This document shows, piece by piece, positions 50,803-59,756 of a DNA stretch of 64,000 nt. The notes below the pieces were generated by a model. It saw only the letters and a list, made by a program, of their open reading frames with translations. It searched no databases and was not told the DNA's origin. Position numbers and translations under genes: made by a program. Numbering within the stretch: the stretch's first letter is position 1; each line of letters begins with the position of its first letter. This stretch comes from JAKZRT01 sp965247915 (lineage in GTDB: Bacteria; Pseudomonadota; Alphaproteobacteria; Rhodobacterales; Rhodobacteraceae): positions 1,364,001-1,428,000 of the forward strand of contig OZ252048.1 of assembly GCA_965247915.1 (NCBI GenBank), in the 5' to 3' direction.

Positions 50803-53753
50803 TTCTTTCCTTCGATGGTCAGCGCCTGATCGATCAGGGCCGCTTGTTGGGTCTTGTGCTGGCTGGCAAGCCCGGTCGCGGGCGAGGCCGAGGCAGGACG
50901 TCCGGCAAAGCTGGGCCGCTTGTGCTTGGCCTTGATCCGGGTCAGCACCCATTCGATGTTGGGCTCGATAAAGTTCCACGCGCCCTGGTTCTTGGGCTCT
51001 TCCTGGCACCAGACCACTTCGGCCTGTTTGAACCGGTCAAGCTCCTTGACCATGGAAAGCGCCGGGAACGGATAGAATTGTTCGACCCGCATCAGGTAAA
51101 CGTCGGTGATCCCAAGGGTGTCGCGTTCTTCGAGCAGATCGAAATAGACCTTTCCCGAACAAAGCACCACGCGCCTAATTTTGTTGTCGGTTTTCAGCTG
51201 GGTATCGGAATGGCCCTTTTGGGCGTCGTCCCACAGCACCCGGTGGAAGCTGGACCCGGTGGTGAAATCATCCGCGTTGCTGACCGCCTTTTTGTGGCGC
51301 AGAAGCGACTTGGGTGTCATCAGGATCAGCGGTTTGCGATAGGTCCGGTGCATCTGGCGGCGCAGGATGTGGAAATAATTCGCCGGCGTCGTGCAATTGG
51401 CGATGATCCAGTTGTCGCCGCCGCACATCTGCAAGAACCGTTCCAGCCTGGCCGACGAATGCTCCGGCCCCTGGCCTTCGAACCCGTGCGGCAACAGGCA
51501 AACCAGCCCCGACATGCGCAGCCATTTGCTTTCGCCCGAACTTATGAACTGGTCGAACATGATCTGGGCGCCGTTGGCGAAATCGCCAAACTGCGCCTCC
51601 CACAGCACCAGCGCGTTGGGTTCGGCCAGGGAATAGCCATACTCAAAGCCCAGGACCGCATATTCGGAAAGCATCGAATCGATGACCTCGAACCGGGCTT
51701 GCCCGGCGCGGATGCTGCTGAGCGGAAAGTGCTTTTCTTCGGTATCCTGATTGACCAGGCCCGAGTGGCGCTGGCTGAACGTGCCGCGGGCCGAATCCTG
51801 CCCCGAAAGGCGCACCGGATAGCCCTCGAGCATCACCGAGCCGAAGGCCAGCGCCTCGCCCGTTGCCCAGTCAAAACCGGTGCCACTGGCAAACATCGCG
51901 CCGCGATTCTCGAGGAGCCGCCCGACGGTTCTGTGCAAGGAGAAGCCCTCGGGCGCTCGGGTGATCGCAGCGCCGATCTCGGCCAGGGTTTTCTTTCGGA
52001 TCGCAGTTTTGCCGCGCTGATATTTCTCGCCCAGTTTGTCGAGGTGCGACCAGCGCCCGTCCAGCCAGTCGGCCTTGTTGGGCCGATAGGATTTGCCGAC
52101 CTCGAATTCCTCGTTTAGATGGGCTTGGAAGGCGGCCTTCATGTCTTCGATCTCGCCCTCGGGGATCAGGCCATCGGCCACCAGCCGTTCGGTATAGATC
52201 TGCAGCGTCGTTTTCTGGCGTTTGATCTTTTTGTACATCATCGGGTTGGTGAACATCGGCTCGTCGCCTTCGTTATGGCCGAAGCGGCGATAACTGAAGA
52301 TGTCCAGGACCACGTCTTTTTCGAACTTCTGCCGGAACTCGGTGGCCACGCGCGCGGCATGAACCACCGCCTCGGGTTCGTCGCCGTTGACGTGAAAAAT
52401 CGGCGCTTCGACCATCAGCGCGATATCGGTCGGATAGGGCGACGAGCGGCTGAAATGCGGCGCGGTGGTAAAGCCGATCTGGTTGTTGACGATGATGTGC
52501 ATGGTGCCGCCGGTCTTGTGGCCAATGAGACCCGAAAGGCCGAAACATTCGGCCACCACGCCCTGACCGGCAAAAGCAGCATCGCCGTGCAGAAGGATCG
52601 CCAGACAGCTTTGGCGCGAGCCGTGCTGTTCCTGCTTGGCGCGCACCTTGCCAATGACCACAGGGTTCACCGCCTCGAGATGGCTGGGGTTGGCGGTCAG
52701 GCTGAGGTGGACTGTATTACCGTCAAATTCGCGATCTGACGACGCGCCAAGGTGGTATTTCACGTCGCCCGAGCCGCCGACGTCGTCGGGTTTGTAACTG
52801 CCGCCCTGAAATTCGTTGAAGATCGCGCGATAGGGTTTTTGCATCACGTTGGCCAGCACCGAAAGCCTGCCCCGGTGCGGCATGCCGATGACGATGTCTT
52901 TGACGCCCAGCTGGGCGCCGCGTTTGATGATCTGTTCCATCGCCGGAACCACGCTTTCGCCGCCATCAAGGCCAAATCGCTTGGTGCCCATGTATTTGAC
53001 GTGCAGGAATTTCTCGAACCCCTCGGCCTCGACCAGCTTGTTCAGAATTCCGCGCCGCCCTTCGCGGGTGAACGCGATTTCCCTGCCATAGCCTTCGATC
53101 CGGTCTTTCAGCCAGGCGGCCTCTTCAGGTTTCGAGATGTGCATGTACTGCAGCGCGAAGGTACCGCAATAGGTGCGTTTGACGATCTCGAGTATTTCTC
53201 GGATCGAGGCGGTTTCCAGCCCCAGAACGTTGTCGATGAACACCGGGCGGTCCAGGTCGGCGTCGTCGAACCCGTAGGACTTTGGATCAAGTTCCGGGTG
53301 CGGGGTGTGGTCGCGCATGCCAAGCGGATCGAGGTCGGCCACCAGATGGCCGCGAATGCGGTGCGCCCGGATCAGCATGATGGCGCGGATGCTGTCGAGC
53401 ACGGCGCGTTTGATGGCCTGATCGCTGACCGTCGCGCCTTTCTCGGTGGCCTTGTCGGCGATTTTTTTGGCCATCTCGGCGGGCTCGGGGTCGGGCCATT
53501 GGCCATCCAGCGCCGAGGTCAGTTCGTCGCGCGGCACCGGCGGCCAGTCGGCGCGCGCCCAGCTTGGCCCCGCCGCGTCGCGCTTGGCCTCGACGTCCGA
53601 GTCGCCCATCTCGCGGAAAAACGCGGCCCAACCGGCATCGACCGCATCCGGGTCGCCCGCATAGCGCGCATAAAGCGCTTCGATGTATTCGGCGTTGTGG
53701 CCTTGCAGGAAGGACGAGGCGTGGAATTGTGCGTTGGGGATTTGTTCGGTCAT
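50799..53753 (-). CDS. odhA: 2-oxoglutarate dehydrogenase E1
   Basis: A 984-residue thiamine-diphosphate enzyme that decarboxylates 2-oxoglutarate and succinylates the lipoyl arm of E2. The N-terminal E2-binding peptide (SSFLQGHNAEYIEALYARYAGDPDAV) is present. IGMPHRGRLSVLANVM and LLHGDAAFAGQGVVAE..NNQIGFTT form the ThDP/Mg site, with HVNGDEPEAVVH, and the C-terminal half carries GQDSARGTFSQRHSG and EPKNQGAWNFIEP. Complete and of normal length. It lies upstream of odhB and downstream of a sulfotransferase gene that separates it from sucD. Confidence 0.97.
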   Translation of the reverse strand: MTEQIPNAQFHASSFLQGHNAEYIEALYARYAGDPDAVDAGWAAFFREMGDSDVEAKRDAAGPSWARADWPPVPRDELTSALDGQWPDPEPAEMAKKIADKATEKGATVSDQAIKRAVLDSIRAIMLIRAHRIRGHLVADLDPLGMRDHTPHPELDPKSYGFDDADLDRPVFIDNVLGLETASIREILEIVKRTYCGTFALQYMHISKPEEAAWLKDRIEGYGREIAFTREGRRGILNKLVEAEGFEKFLHVKYMGTKRFGLDGGESVVPAMEQIIKRGAQLGVKDIVIGMPHRGRLSVLANVMQKPYRAIFNEFQGGSYKPDDVGGSGDVKYHLGASSDREFDGNTVHLSLTANPSHLEAVNPVVIGKVRAKQEQHGSRQSCLAILLHGDAAFAGQGVVAECFGLSGLIGHKTGGTMHIIVNNQIGFTTAPHFSRSSPYPTDIALMVEAPIFHVNGDEPEAVVHAARVATEFRQKFEKDVVLDIFSYRRFGHNEGDEPMFTNPMMYKKIKRQKTTLQIYTERLVADGLIPEGEIEDMKAAFQAHLNEEFEVGKSYRPNKADWLDGRWSHLDKLGEKYQRGKTAIRKKTLAEIGAAITRAPEGFSLHRTVGRLLENRGAMFASGTGFDWATGEALAFGSVMLEGYPVRLSGQDSARGTFSQRHSGLVNQDTEEKHFPLSSIRAGQARFEVIDSMLSEYAVLGFEYGYSLAEPNALVLWEAQFGDFANGAQIMFDQFISSGESKWLRMSGLVCLLPHGFEGQGPEHSSARLERFLQMCGGDNWIIANCTTPANYFHILRRQMHRTYRKPLILMTPKSLLRHKKAVSNADDFTTGSSFHRVLWDDAQKGHSDTQLKTDNKIRRVVLCSGKVYFDLLEERDTLGITDVYLMRVEQFYPFPALSMVKELDRFKQAEVVWCQEEPKNQGAWNFIEPNIEWVLTRIKAKHKRPSFAGRPASASPATGLASQHKTQQAALIDQALTIEGKK

Positions 53754-53778
53754 ATTCTCGCTCCTCAGCCTGTGTTCA

Positions 53779-53796
53779 TCAAGTTCGGCTTGTCGA
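53779..53796. promoter_or_regulatory. inverted repeat just upstream of odhA
   Basis: AGTTCG-GCTTGT-CGAACT is a perfect 6-bp inverted repeat 26 bp upstream of the odhA start and after the sulfotransferase stop. It may be a small operator or a hairpin marking the border of two transcripts. No T run is seen on the minus strand. Confidence 0.35.
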
Positions 53797-53843
53797 ACTG
53801 TCGGTCAGTATGATTTTTTTTGTGAATTCGCATGCTCGCCTCA

Positions 53844-54566
53844 TCATGCCCCAAGAATCTTACTGCGGAATCGGCTCAGGCGAACGTTCATTTTTCCAAG
53901 AGGCACATGACAACTCAGGTCATCCGGAATATTTCGTTCATAGCCAAAACGGCGAAAGTCGTCGGCGTATGTATCAAATATTTCGCCGGCCATATCTGCG
54001 GGGAAGGCTTCGACCCGATGCTGGTCACGCTTTGCAAGAAGGCTCTTGTTTTTCCATGCAATTGTCCGCGGGCCGTCAGTATTTCCGCAATATTTATCAA
54101 TAAAGGGAATGATCTTTTCAAGCCCGTCTTCGAGTCTGAAAAAATGTGCGTCTTCGGGCAGGAAAAGCGCTTGTGGCTCCAAATGGTTATCGGCGACGTA
54201 TTTCATTTGCCTACGCTGTTTCTGGACGTCGCGGAACCAATCTGAAATTCCAACACCCGGGCGCACATGGCCGCGAATCAGGCTTGCAAAATTATAGGCG
54301 CTAACAACTCGCGACACCGGGTGGCGCACGACGCCAAATACCAAATCGAACCACTCGCCTGGAACCAGATTATCAAAATCATACCATAATGCATGGCCAG
54401 GCGATGTGCGTGTCCAGTTGATCTTTTTCACGCTATATTTTGATCGGGCATTATGAAATCCCGCGTTGCCAAAGCGCGCGCCGAGATAGGATTCGACCGA
54501 AATACCTCCGCATTTGGGTATATGCGCGAAATAAATCAGTTTGCCGTTATGTCGGTAAAGGGGCAT
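53844..54566 (-). CDS. sulfotransferase-family protein inserted between sucD and odhA
   Basis: A 240-residue protein of the Sulfotransfer_2-like (carbohydrate sulfotransferase) group. The 5'-phosphosulfate loop reads FAHIPKCGGISVESYL near residue 15, and the 3'-phosphate motif VVRHPVSRVVSAYNFA near residue 80. These enzymes use PAPS to sulfate sugars or other surface molecules. It is lower in GC than its neighbours, with codons such as ATA and AAT more common, which suggests transfer. It starts 20 bp after sucD and so probably uses TCA-operon transcripts. The acceptor is unknown. Confidence 0.85.
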   Translation of the reverse strand: MPLYRHNGKLIYFAHIPKCGGISVESYLGARFGNAGFHNARSKYSVKKINWTRTSPGHALWYDFDNLVPGEWFDLVFGVVRHPVSRVVSAYNFASLIRGHVRPGVGISDWFRDVQKQRRQMKYVADNHLEPQALFLPEDAHFFRLEDGLEKIIPFIDKYCGNTDGPRTIAWKNKSLLAKRDQHRVEAFPADMAGEIFDTYADDFRRFGYERNIPDDLSCHVPLGKMNVRLSRFRSKILGA

Positions 54567-54586
54567 GCGCAGCCATCGATCCTTTG

Positions 54587-55471
54587 CTAGTTGCCAATTG
54601 CCTTCAGCACCGCCTGGCCCAAGGTTGCCGGACTGTCGGCCACCACGATCCCCGCGGCTTTCATTGCTTCGATTTTGTCCTCGGCGCCGCCCTTGCCGCC
54701 CGCCACAATGGCACCGGCGTGGCCCATGCGGCGACCGGGCGGCGCGGTGCGGCCGGCGATGAAGCCTGCGCAGGGTTTACCGCGCCCGGCGCGTGTCTCG
54801 TCGGCCATAAACTGCGCGGCCTCTTCTTCGGCCGAGCCGCCGATCTCGCCCAGCATGATGATGCTTTGCGTTTCCTCGTCAGCCAAAAACCATTCCAGCA
54901 CATCGATATGCTCAGTACCCTTTATCGGATCGCCGCCGATACCGACGGCGGAGGATTGTCCCAGCCCCAGATCGGTGGTCTGTTTGACCGCCTCATAAGT
55001 CAGGGTGCCCGACCGGCTTACCACACCGCACGACCCGCGCTTGTGGATGTGGCCGGGCATGATGCCGATCTTGCAGGCGCCCGGCGTGATCACGCCGGGG
55101 CAGTTGGGGCCGATCAGCGTGGTGGCCGAGCCTTCGAGCGCCCGTTTGACGCGCATCATGTCCAGAACCGGAATGCCTTCGGTGATGCAAACCACCAGCT
55201 CCATGCCCGCGTCGATGGCTTCCAGAATGCCGTCAGCGGCAAACGGCGGCGGCACATAGATGGCGGATGCATTGGCCCCGGTCGCGGCGCGCGCCTCGTG
55301 AACGGTGTTGAAGACCGGGAGGTCCAGATGGGTCTGCCCGCCTTTTCCGGGGGTCACGCCGCCGACCATGTGCGTGCCGTAGGCGATGGCCTGTTCGGAG
55401 TGGAATGTGCCCTGAGAGCCGGTGAAACCCTGGCAGATCACGCGGGTGTTTTCATCTACGAGTACGGCCAT
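54587..55471 (-). CDS. sucD: succinate-CoA ligase subunit alpha
   Basis: A 294-residue subunit that makes succinate and nucleoside triphosphate from succinyl-CoA with SucC. The CoA-binding Rossmann domain opens MAVLVDENTRVICQGFTGSQGTFHSEQAI. The phosphorylated active-site histidine lies in RRMGHAGAIVAGGKG. GPNCPGVITPGACKIGIMPGHIHKRG and SRSGTLTYEAV are conserved. It normally follows sucC directly; here a methyltransferase gene stands between them. Length is normal. Confidence 0.97.
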   Translation of the reverse strand: MAVLVDENTRVICQGFTGSQGTFHSEQAIAYGTHMVGGVTPGKGGQTHLDLPVFNTVHEARAATGANASAIYVPPPFAADGILEAIDAGMELVVCITEGIPVLDMMRVKRALEGSATTLIGPNCPGVITPGACKIGIMPGHIHKRGSCGVVSRSGTLTYEAVKQTTDLGLGQSSAVGIGGDPIKGTEHIDVLEWFLADEETQSIIMLGEIGGSAEEEAAQFMADETRAGRGKPCAGFIAGRTAPPGRRMGHAGAIVAGGKGGAEDKIEAMKAAGIVVADSPATLGQAVLKAIGN

Positions 55472-55482
55472 TTTACAGTCCC

Positions 55483-56286
55483 TCAGTTTACCGACTTCTT
55501 CAACAGAAGTGCATGAATGTTGTCGTCGAGTATCAGGTTGTACTTGTTCACGAGCGTCGTTTTGAAGTTCGCTTTTTCTGCAACCGCGCGCAGGCTGGAA
55601 AGCGTGAAGTAATTGACGTGATCGGGGTAGCGGAAGCCGCACCAGTTGCCACCGGCGATCCTGCGGTTAAGTGAGTTGTAATTGGGTGCGCGGACAAATA
55701 TTTTCCCGCCGGGCTTCAGGCAATGCGCCGATCCCCTAAGCGTTTTCAGAACATCGACCTCGTGCTCCAGATAGCTGTGCATCATGATGGAGTCGAATTT
55801 TTCCGCCGGGTATTTCCAAACACCTTCGGCCCCAGACGAATGCATACAAGAGCCGCCGAGGCCGCGCATATGCGCGTCGGCCTGTTCCCAGAGCGCGTGT
55901 GACAGCTCGATACCGTATGGGGTAAAAGGCGGACCCATTCTCTTTCCGTTCCCGCAACCAATATCGAGGATCTCTCCGCCACTTAGAAGCCTGACAAAAT
56001 TTTTCATCCGGTCTTTGCGAAATGCGGTGAGGCGAAATCTGGTGGCGCGGTTGATTTTTTGCGCGACGGGAGCGCGCTTGTTGCGGTATTCGACTTCCTG
56101 TTTATAGGTTTTTTCCCAGGCCATCTCGTCGATCAACTCCGCGTACTCCGGCGGGTTTTTCAGATATACGAATTTGCACGCATCACATGCCGCCACGATC
56201 CAACCCTTGCGCGAGTAACGCGGCAGAGGTGTCGCGCCGGAAGTCTCGCAATTGGGACAAGCGCGCGTGGCGTCTGGGTAGACCAT
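55483..56286 (-). CDS. class I SAM-dependent methyltransferase with N-terminal zinc ribbon, between sucC and sucD
   Basis: A 267-residue protein. CPNC and CDAC (within the first 40 residues) form a zinc-ribbon-like pair, the layout of sugar C-methyltransferases and related surface-polysaccharide enzymes. The SAM motif EILDIGCGNGKRMG is near residue 105, and MMHSYLEHEVDVLKTLRGSAHCLKPGGKIFVRAPNYNS carries the acidic and GG motifs. Its gene starts 8 bp after the sucC stop and ends 12 bp before the sucD start, so it is part of the TCA transcript. AT-richer codons suggest later insertion. The substrate is unknown. Confidence 0.85.
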   Translation of the reverse strand: MVYPDATRACPNCETSGATPLPRYSRKGWIVAACDACKFVYLKNPPEYAELIDEMAWEKTYKQEVEYRNKRAPVAQKINRATRFRLTAFRKDRMKNFVRLLSGGEILDIGCGNGKRMGPPFTPYGIELSHALWEQADAHMRGLGGSCMHSSGAEGVWKYPAEKFDSIMMHSYLEHEVDVLKTLRGSAHCLKPGGKIFVRAPNYNSLNRRIAGGNWCGFRYPDHVNYFTLSSLRAVAEKANFKTTLVNKYNLILDDNIHALLLKKSVN

Positions 56287-56293
56287 GTCCGAA

Positions 56294-57487
56294 CTACCCC
56301 TTCACCGCTTTAACGATCTTCTGGGCCGCGTCGCCCAGATCGTCGGCGGCGATCACGTTGAGACCGCTGTCGTTGATGATCGCCTTTCCTTCTTCGACGT
56401 TGGTGCCTTCCAGCCGCACCACCAGCGGCACCTGCAGGCCCACCTGTGTCACCGCCGCGACCACGCCCTCGGCGATCACGTCGCAGCGCATGATGCCGCC
56501 GAAAATGTTGACCAGAATGCCTTTGACCTGGGGGTCGGAGGTGATGATCTTGAACGCCTCGGTGACTTTTTCGGTGGTGGCGCCGCCGCCGACGTCGAGG
56601 AAATTCGCAGGCTCGGACCCATAAAGCTTGATGATGTCCATCGTCGCCATCGCCAGACCTGCGCCGTTGACCATGCAGCCGATCTCGCCATCGAGCGCGA
56701 TATAGTTGAGGTCGAATTTGGACGCGGCCAGTTCCTTGGGGTCTTCTTCGGATTCGTCCCTGAGAGCTGCGATATCAGGGTGGCGGTAGACCGCGTTGCC
56801 GTCAAATCCCATCTTGGCGTCGAGGCATTTCAGGTCGCCCTTGTCGGTGACGATCAGCGGATTGATCTCGAGCATCTCCATGTCTTTGCTGACGAAGAGG
56901 TCATAAAGCTGGCCCATCAGTTTGACACATTGCTTGATCTGGCCGCCTTCCAGCCCCAGAGCGAACGCAATTCGCCGCCCGTGGTAGGCCTGATAACCGG
57001 TCGCGGGATCAACCGTAAAACTTAGGATCTTGTCGGGGGTTTGGGCGGCGACCGCCTCGATGTCCATGCCGCCCTCGGTCGAACAGACGAAGGATATGCG
57101 GCTGCTGCCGCGGTCGACCAGCAGGGCGAGGTAAAGCTCGCGGTTAATGCCCGCGCCGTTTTCGATATAAATCCGGTTGACCACTTTGCCCGCCGGGCCG
57201 GTCTGATGAGTGACCAGGGTGCGGCCGAGCATGCGCTTTGCTTCGGTTTCAGCTTCGCTGACCGAATGGGCCAGACGAACCCCGCCGGCGTCGCCGGTGT
57301 CGGGCTCTTTGAATTTGCCCTTGCCGCGGCCGCCGGCGTGAATCTGGGCTTTGACCACCCACAATGGCCCGTCCAATTCGCCGGCTGCGGTTTTGGCTTC
57401 TTCAGCCCGTAAAACCGTACGTCCGTCGCTGACCGGCGCACCGTAATCGCGCAAAAGCCCCTTGGCCTGGTATTCATGGATATTCAT
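56294..57487 (-). CDS. sucC: ADP-forming succinate-CoA ligase subunit beta
   Basis: A 397-residue subunit that binds the nucleotide and succinate. An ATP-grasp fold starts at MNIHEYQAKGLLRDYGAPV, with WVVKAQIHAGGRGKGKF, the metal-binding KDMEMLEINPLIVTDKGDL and the C-terminal domain NFLDVGGGATTEKVTEAFKII, FGGIMRCDVIAEGVV. All family landmarks are intact. It heads the minus-strand cluster, with about 250 bp of promoter region upstream (57488-57736). Confidence 0.97.
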   Translation of the reverse strand: MNIHEYQAKGLLRDYGAPVSDGRTVLRAEEAKTAAGELDGPLWVVKAQIHAGGRGKGKFKEPDTGDAGGVRLAHSVSEAETEAKRMLGRTLVTHQTGPAGKVVNRIYIENGAGINRELYLALLVDRGSSRISFVCSTEGGMDIEAVAAQTPDKILSFTVDPATGYQAYHGRRIAFALGLEGGQIKQCVKLMGQLYDLFVSKDMEMLEINPLIVTDKGDLKCLDAKMGFDGNAVYRHPDIAALRDESEEDPKELAASKFDLNYIALDGEIGCMVNGAGLAMATMDIIKLYGSEPANFLDVGGGATTEKVTEAFKIITSDPQVKGILVNIFGGIMRCDVIAEGVVAAVTQVGLQVPLVVRLEGTNVEEGKAIINDSGLNVIAADDLGDAAQKIVKAVKG

Positions 57488-57736
57488 CTGATCGCCCGTC
57501 CGTTCGTTGCATCCGCAATTAGCCGCGCCCGAGCGACGGTAGAAAGCGAAATCGAACATTCTGAGCGCAATTGCGCGGGTTTTCGCCATTTTGTGATCAC
57601 AGCCTGAAATGGTGTGATCACATACGCGGCGTGCAAGCCAACCGAATGATTCGTGACGCTTTCTTCCGTTTGCCCGAAGCCGGGGCATCTGATAGGGGCA
57701 AGGCAAAGATATCGTTAAGAACGACGGGTCCGAGAC
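57488..57736. other. divergent promoter region between sucC and the PAP2-barrel gene
   Basis: No gene is seen here. GTGATCACA occurs twice (about 57593-57601 and 57613-57621), the second as TGTGATCACAT, a perfect palindrome TGTGATCACA. These two copies, about 20 bp apart, could be operator half sites for sucC or for the divergent envelope gene. Confidence 0.4.
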
Positions 57737-59008
57737 ATGTCCGGAGAATTTGCTAAACCAGGCTGGCCGATGGCCACGATCAGACGCCTGCGCCGGATCG
57801 GGCTGCGGGGAATGCTGGTATTCGTGATCGTGGTGGTCTTGGTGACGGGCCGTGATCCGGAAAAACTGGGCGACAGTTTTCAGATTGCATTACCGGTTCT
57901 GGCCCTAGGCTGCGCGTTGGCCGATGGCAGCGCGGTGCGGCTGGTCGGGCGGTTCGTGCTTTTGGAGGTCTTTGTGAGGACGCCGAAATTGACCCTGGGT
58001 AGGCACCCGATCAACCTGCGCCCCAACGGTGGCGATCAGGGCTTTCCCTCGGGCCACACGGCAGAGGCAGTTTTTGGCACCACGGCGTTGGTGCAAAGCT
58101 GCCTGAAAAACGCGCCTTCGGCCCAGGCGCTGGCGATCCTGGCGGGCGGATTTGTCGGGGCCTCGCGGATCGAGGTGGGCGAGCACAATATCTGGCACGT
58201 GCTGGCGGGGGCGATCGTGGGCTGGCTGGCGCAGGCGCTGGCGCTGGCGGCTTTTGACCGCCTTTTCGCGCGGGGCTGGCGCGCGATCCGGCGCGGGATT
58301 GCGCGGGTCGCGGGGCGTGGGCGGTCGGGTGCGGCCAGCGTGGCGACCCTGGGCGCATTGATCGCCATGCCGCCCGGCGGGACCGAGGCGCAGGTCGCGC
58401 TTGATCTTTACACCGGGTATCAGACTGCCCCACATTCGCGGGTCAGCGGCAGCGATCCGGCCGGGATCGGCGGCTTCAGTTTTCTGGCCGGGTGGGACGG
58501 CAATTCGTTCGCCATGCCGCCGCATTACGGGTTGCGGGCAATTCTGTGGCGCAACGACCGGCTTGGATATTTCGCCGATTTCAACCACACCAAGCTTTAT
58601 GCCGATGTCGCAACGCTTGGGCCTGCGGGCACCAGCGGCGGCTTCGAAGTGTTGGAATTTACCGACGGGCTGAACAACCTGACTTTTGGTCCGATCTGGC
58701 GCTGGCCGGCGGCCTGGGGCGGGCGCGCGACGCCATATTTGGCGCTTGGGCTGGGGGTGGCGCTGCCTAATGTCGAGGTGCACACAGGCCCGGGCGCCCC
58801 CACAACATTCGAGTACCAATTCGGCGGCCCCAGCGCGAGCCTGGTCTTCGGCGCTGCCTAGCCGCTGTCGGACCGGATCGACCTGATTACCGAATACAAG
58901 GGCACTTATTCGCGGCTCGATGTCGATCTTGTTGGCGGTGGAAATCTGGCCAGCAATGTGATCACCAATTCGCTGAACCTCGGCCTGCGCCTGCGGCTGT
59001 CGCGCTAA
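57737..59008 (+). pseudogene. PAP2 phosphatase fused to an outer-membrane beta-barrel, interrupted by TAG at codon 375
   Basis: The N-terminal 200 residues are a PAP2-type membrane phosphatase (LRPNGGDQGFPSGHTAEAVFG; GGFVGASRIEVGEHNIWHVLAG). The remainder after an internal signal-like segment (SVATLGALIAMPPGGTEAQVALDLYTGYQTAPHS) is an outer-membrane barrel like lipid A oxidase/LpxQ proteins (GGFSFLAGWDGNSF, HYGLRAILWRNDRLGYFADFNHTK). A TAG at 58859-58861 is followed in frame by PLSDRIDLITEYKGTYSRLD and NSLNLGLRLRLSR-TAA, clearly the last barrel strands. Without them the barrel could not close. CAG to TAG is the simplest origin. A role in lipid A remodelling is inferred. Confidence 0.75.
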
Positions 59009-59013
59009 GTAGT

Positions 59014-59040
59014 CGTTAACATTAACATTTCGTTTACCTC
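59014..59040. promoter_or_regulatory. possible CtrA-type site upstream of the sulfotransferase gene
   Basis: GTTAACATTAACATTTCGTTTACC contains TTAA-N7-TTTA, one base from the CtrA full-site pattern TTAA-N7-TTAA known in alphaproteobacteria. It lies about 50 bp before the start at 59082. This is only pattern resemblance. Confidence 0.3.
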
Positions 59041-59081
59041 GCTGCCGCTATGGTTGCGATAAGCAGCGAAACAGGCCCCCC

Positions 59082-59756
59082 ATGCCCCTTGCCAGAATCA
59101 ACGGAACGCTTCTGCATTTCGTTCATGTCCCCAAAACCGGCGGGTCGAGCATCAAGGAATATCTCAAAGCCAAGGGCCGTCTGGCGCTTTTCAAATGGAC
59201 GCCGCACGAATGGGCGCGAACCTGCCCTCAGCACATGACTGCCGATGTCCATGATCATTTTGTGCCAGTTGGATTTGCCGATTACGAATTCATCGTCTTC
59301 CGTGATCCGGTTGATAGGTTGATCAGCGAATTTTGCTATCGGTCGCAGCCGCCGTGCGAAGACGGCACCGCGTGGGTCGATCTTGACGAGGGCGGGCGAT
59401 ACGAGGGCGGATTTGACGGTTGGGTCGAGACGGTGTTTGCGATGCACCGCAATGACGCCCACGCCTGCGATAACCACATCTGGCCGCAGGCAAATTTCTG
59501 GCGCAAGGGGCTAACGCCGTTCCTGTTTGAGAATGGGATCGAGCGGGTGTTGCGCTGGATCGACGACGTGACCGGAACGCCGCCGCTGCCCGGCACGTTG
59601 CACGAAAACAAAGGCCGCAGGGTGCCGATTGACATGTCAGACACCACGCGCACCGCGATCAAGGCGTTCTACCACGCCGATTATGTGCTGATGGCGCAGC
59701 TGCGCCGGCAAATGGCGGCCCAGGTAGGGCCGCAAAGGGTGCGCAAAACCGGCTAA
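59082..59756 (+). CDS. sulfotransferase-family protein
   Basis: A 224-residue protein of the same broad group as the gene at 53844. The PAPS 5' loop reads FVHVPKTGGSSIKEYLKAKG near residue 15 and the 3' motif VFRDPVDRLISEFCYRS near residue 70. The C-terminal part is HENKGRRVPIDMSDTTRTAIKAFYHADYVL, usual for carbohydrate sulfotransferases. Identity with the other copy is confined to the motifs, so they are not recent duplicates. Its end overlaps the convergent mdh gene by 4 bp. The acceptor molecule is unknown; the cell surface is likely. Confidence 0.88.
   Translation: MPLARINGTLLHFVHVPKTGGSSIKEYLKAKGRLALFKWTPHEWARTCPQHMTADVHDHFVPVGFADYEFIVFRDPVDRLISEFCYRSQPPCEDGTAWVDLDEGGRYEGGFDGWVETVFAMHRNDAHACDNHIWPQANFWRKGLTPFLFENGIERVLRWIDDVTGTPPLPGTLHENKGRRVPIDMSDTTRTAIKAFYHADYVLMAQLRRQMAAQVGPQRVRKTG

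Noticed and set aside
49769..50935. Long plus-strand open frame of 388 codons
   Set aside because: It lies antisense to odhB and odhA, is mostly Ser/Ala/Thr low complexity, and has no domain. It reflects the codon bias of the real genes.
50844..52118. Plus-strand open frame of 424 codons
   Set aside because: It is antisense to odhA, which is complete and fully recognisable. The translated sequence shows no family character.
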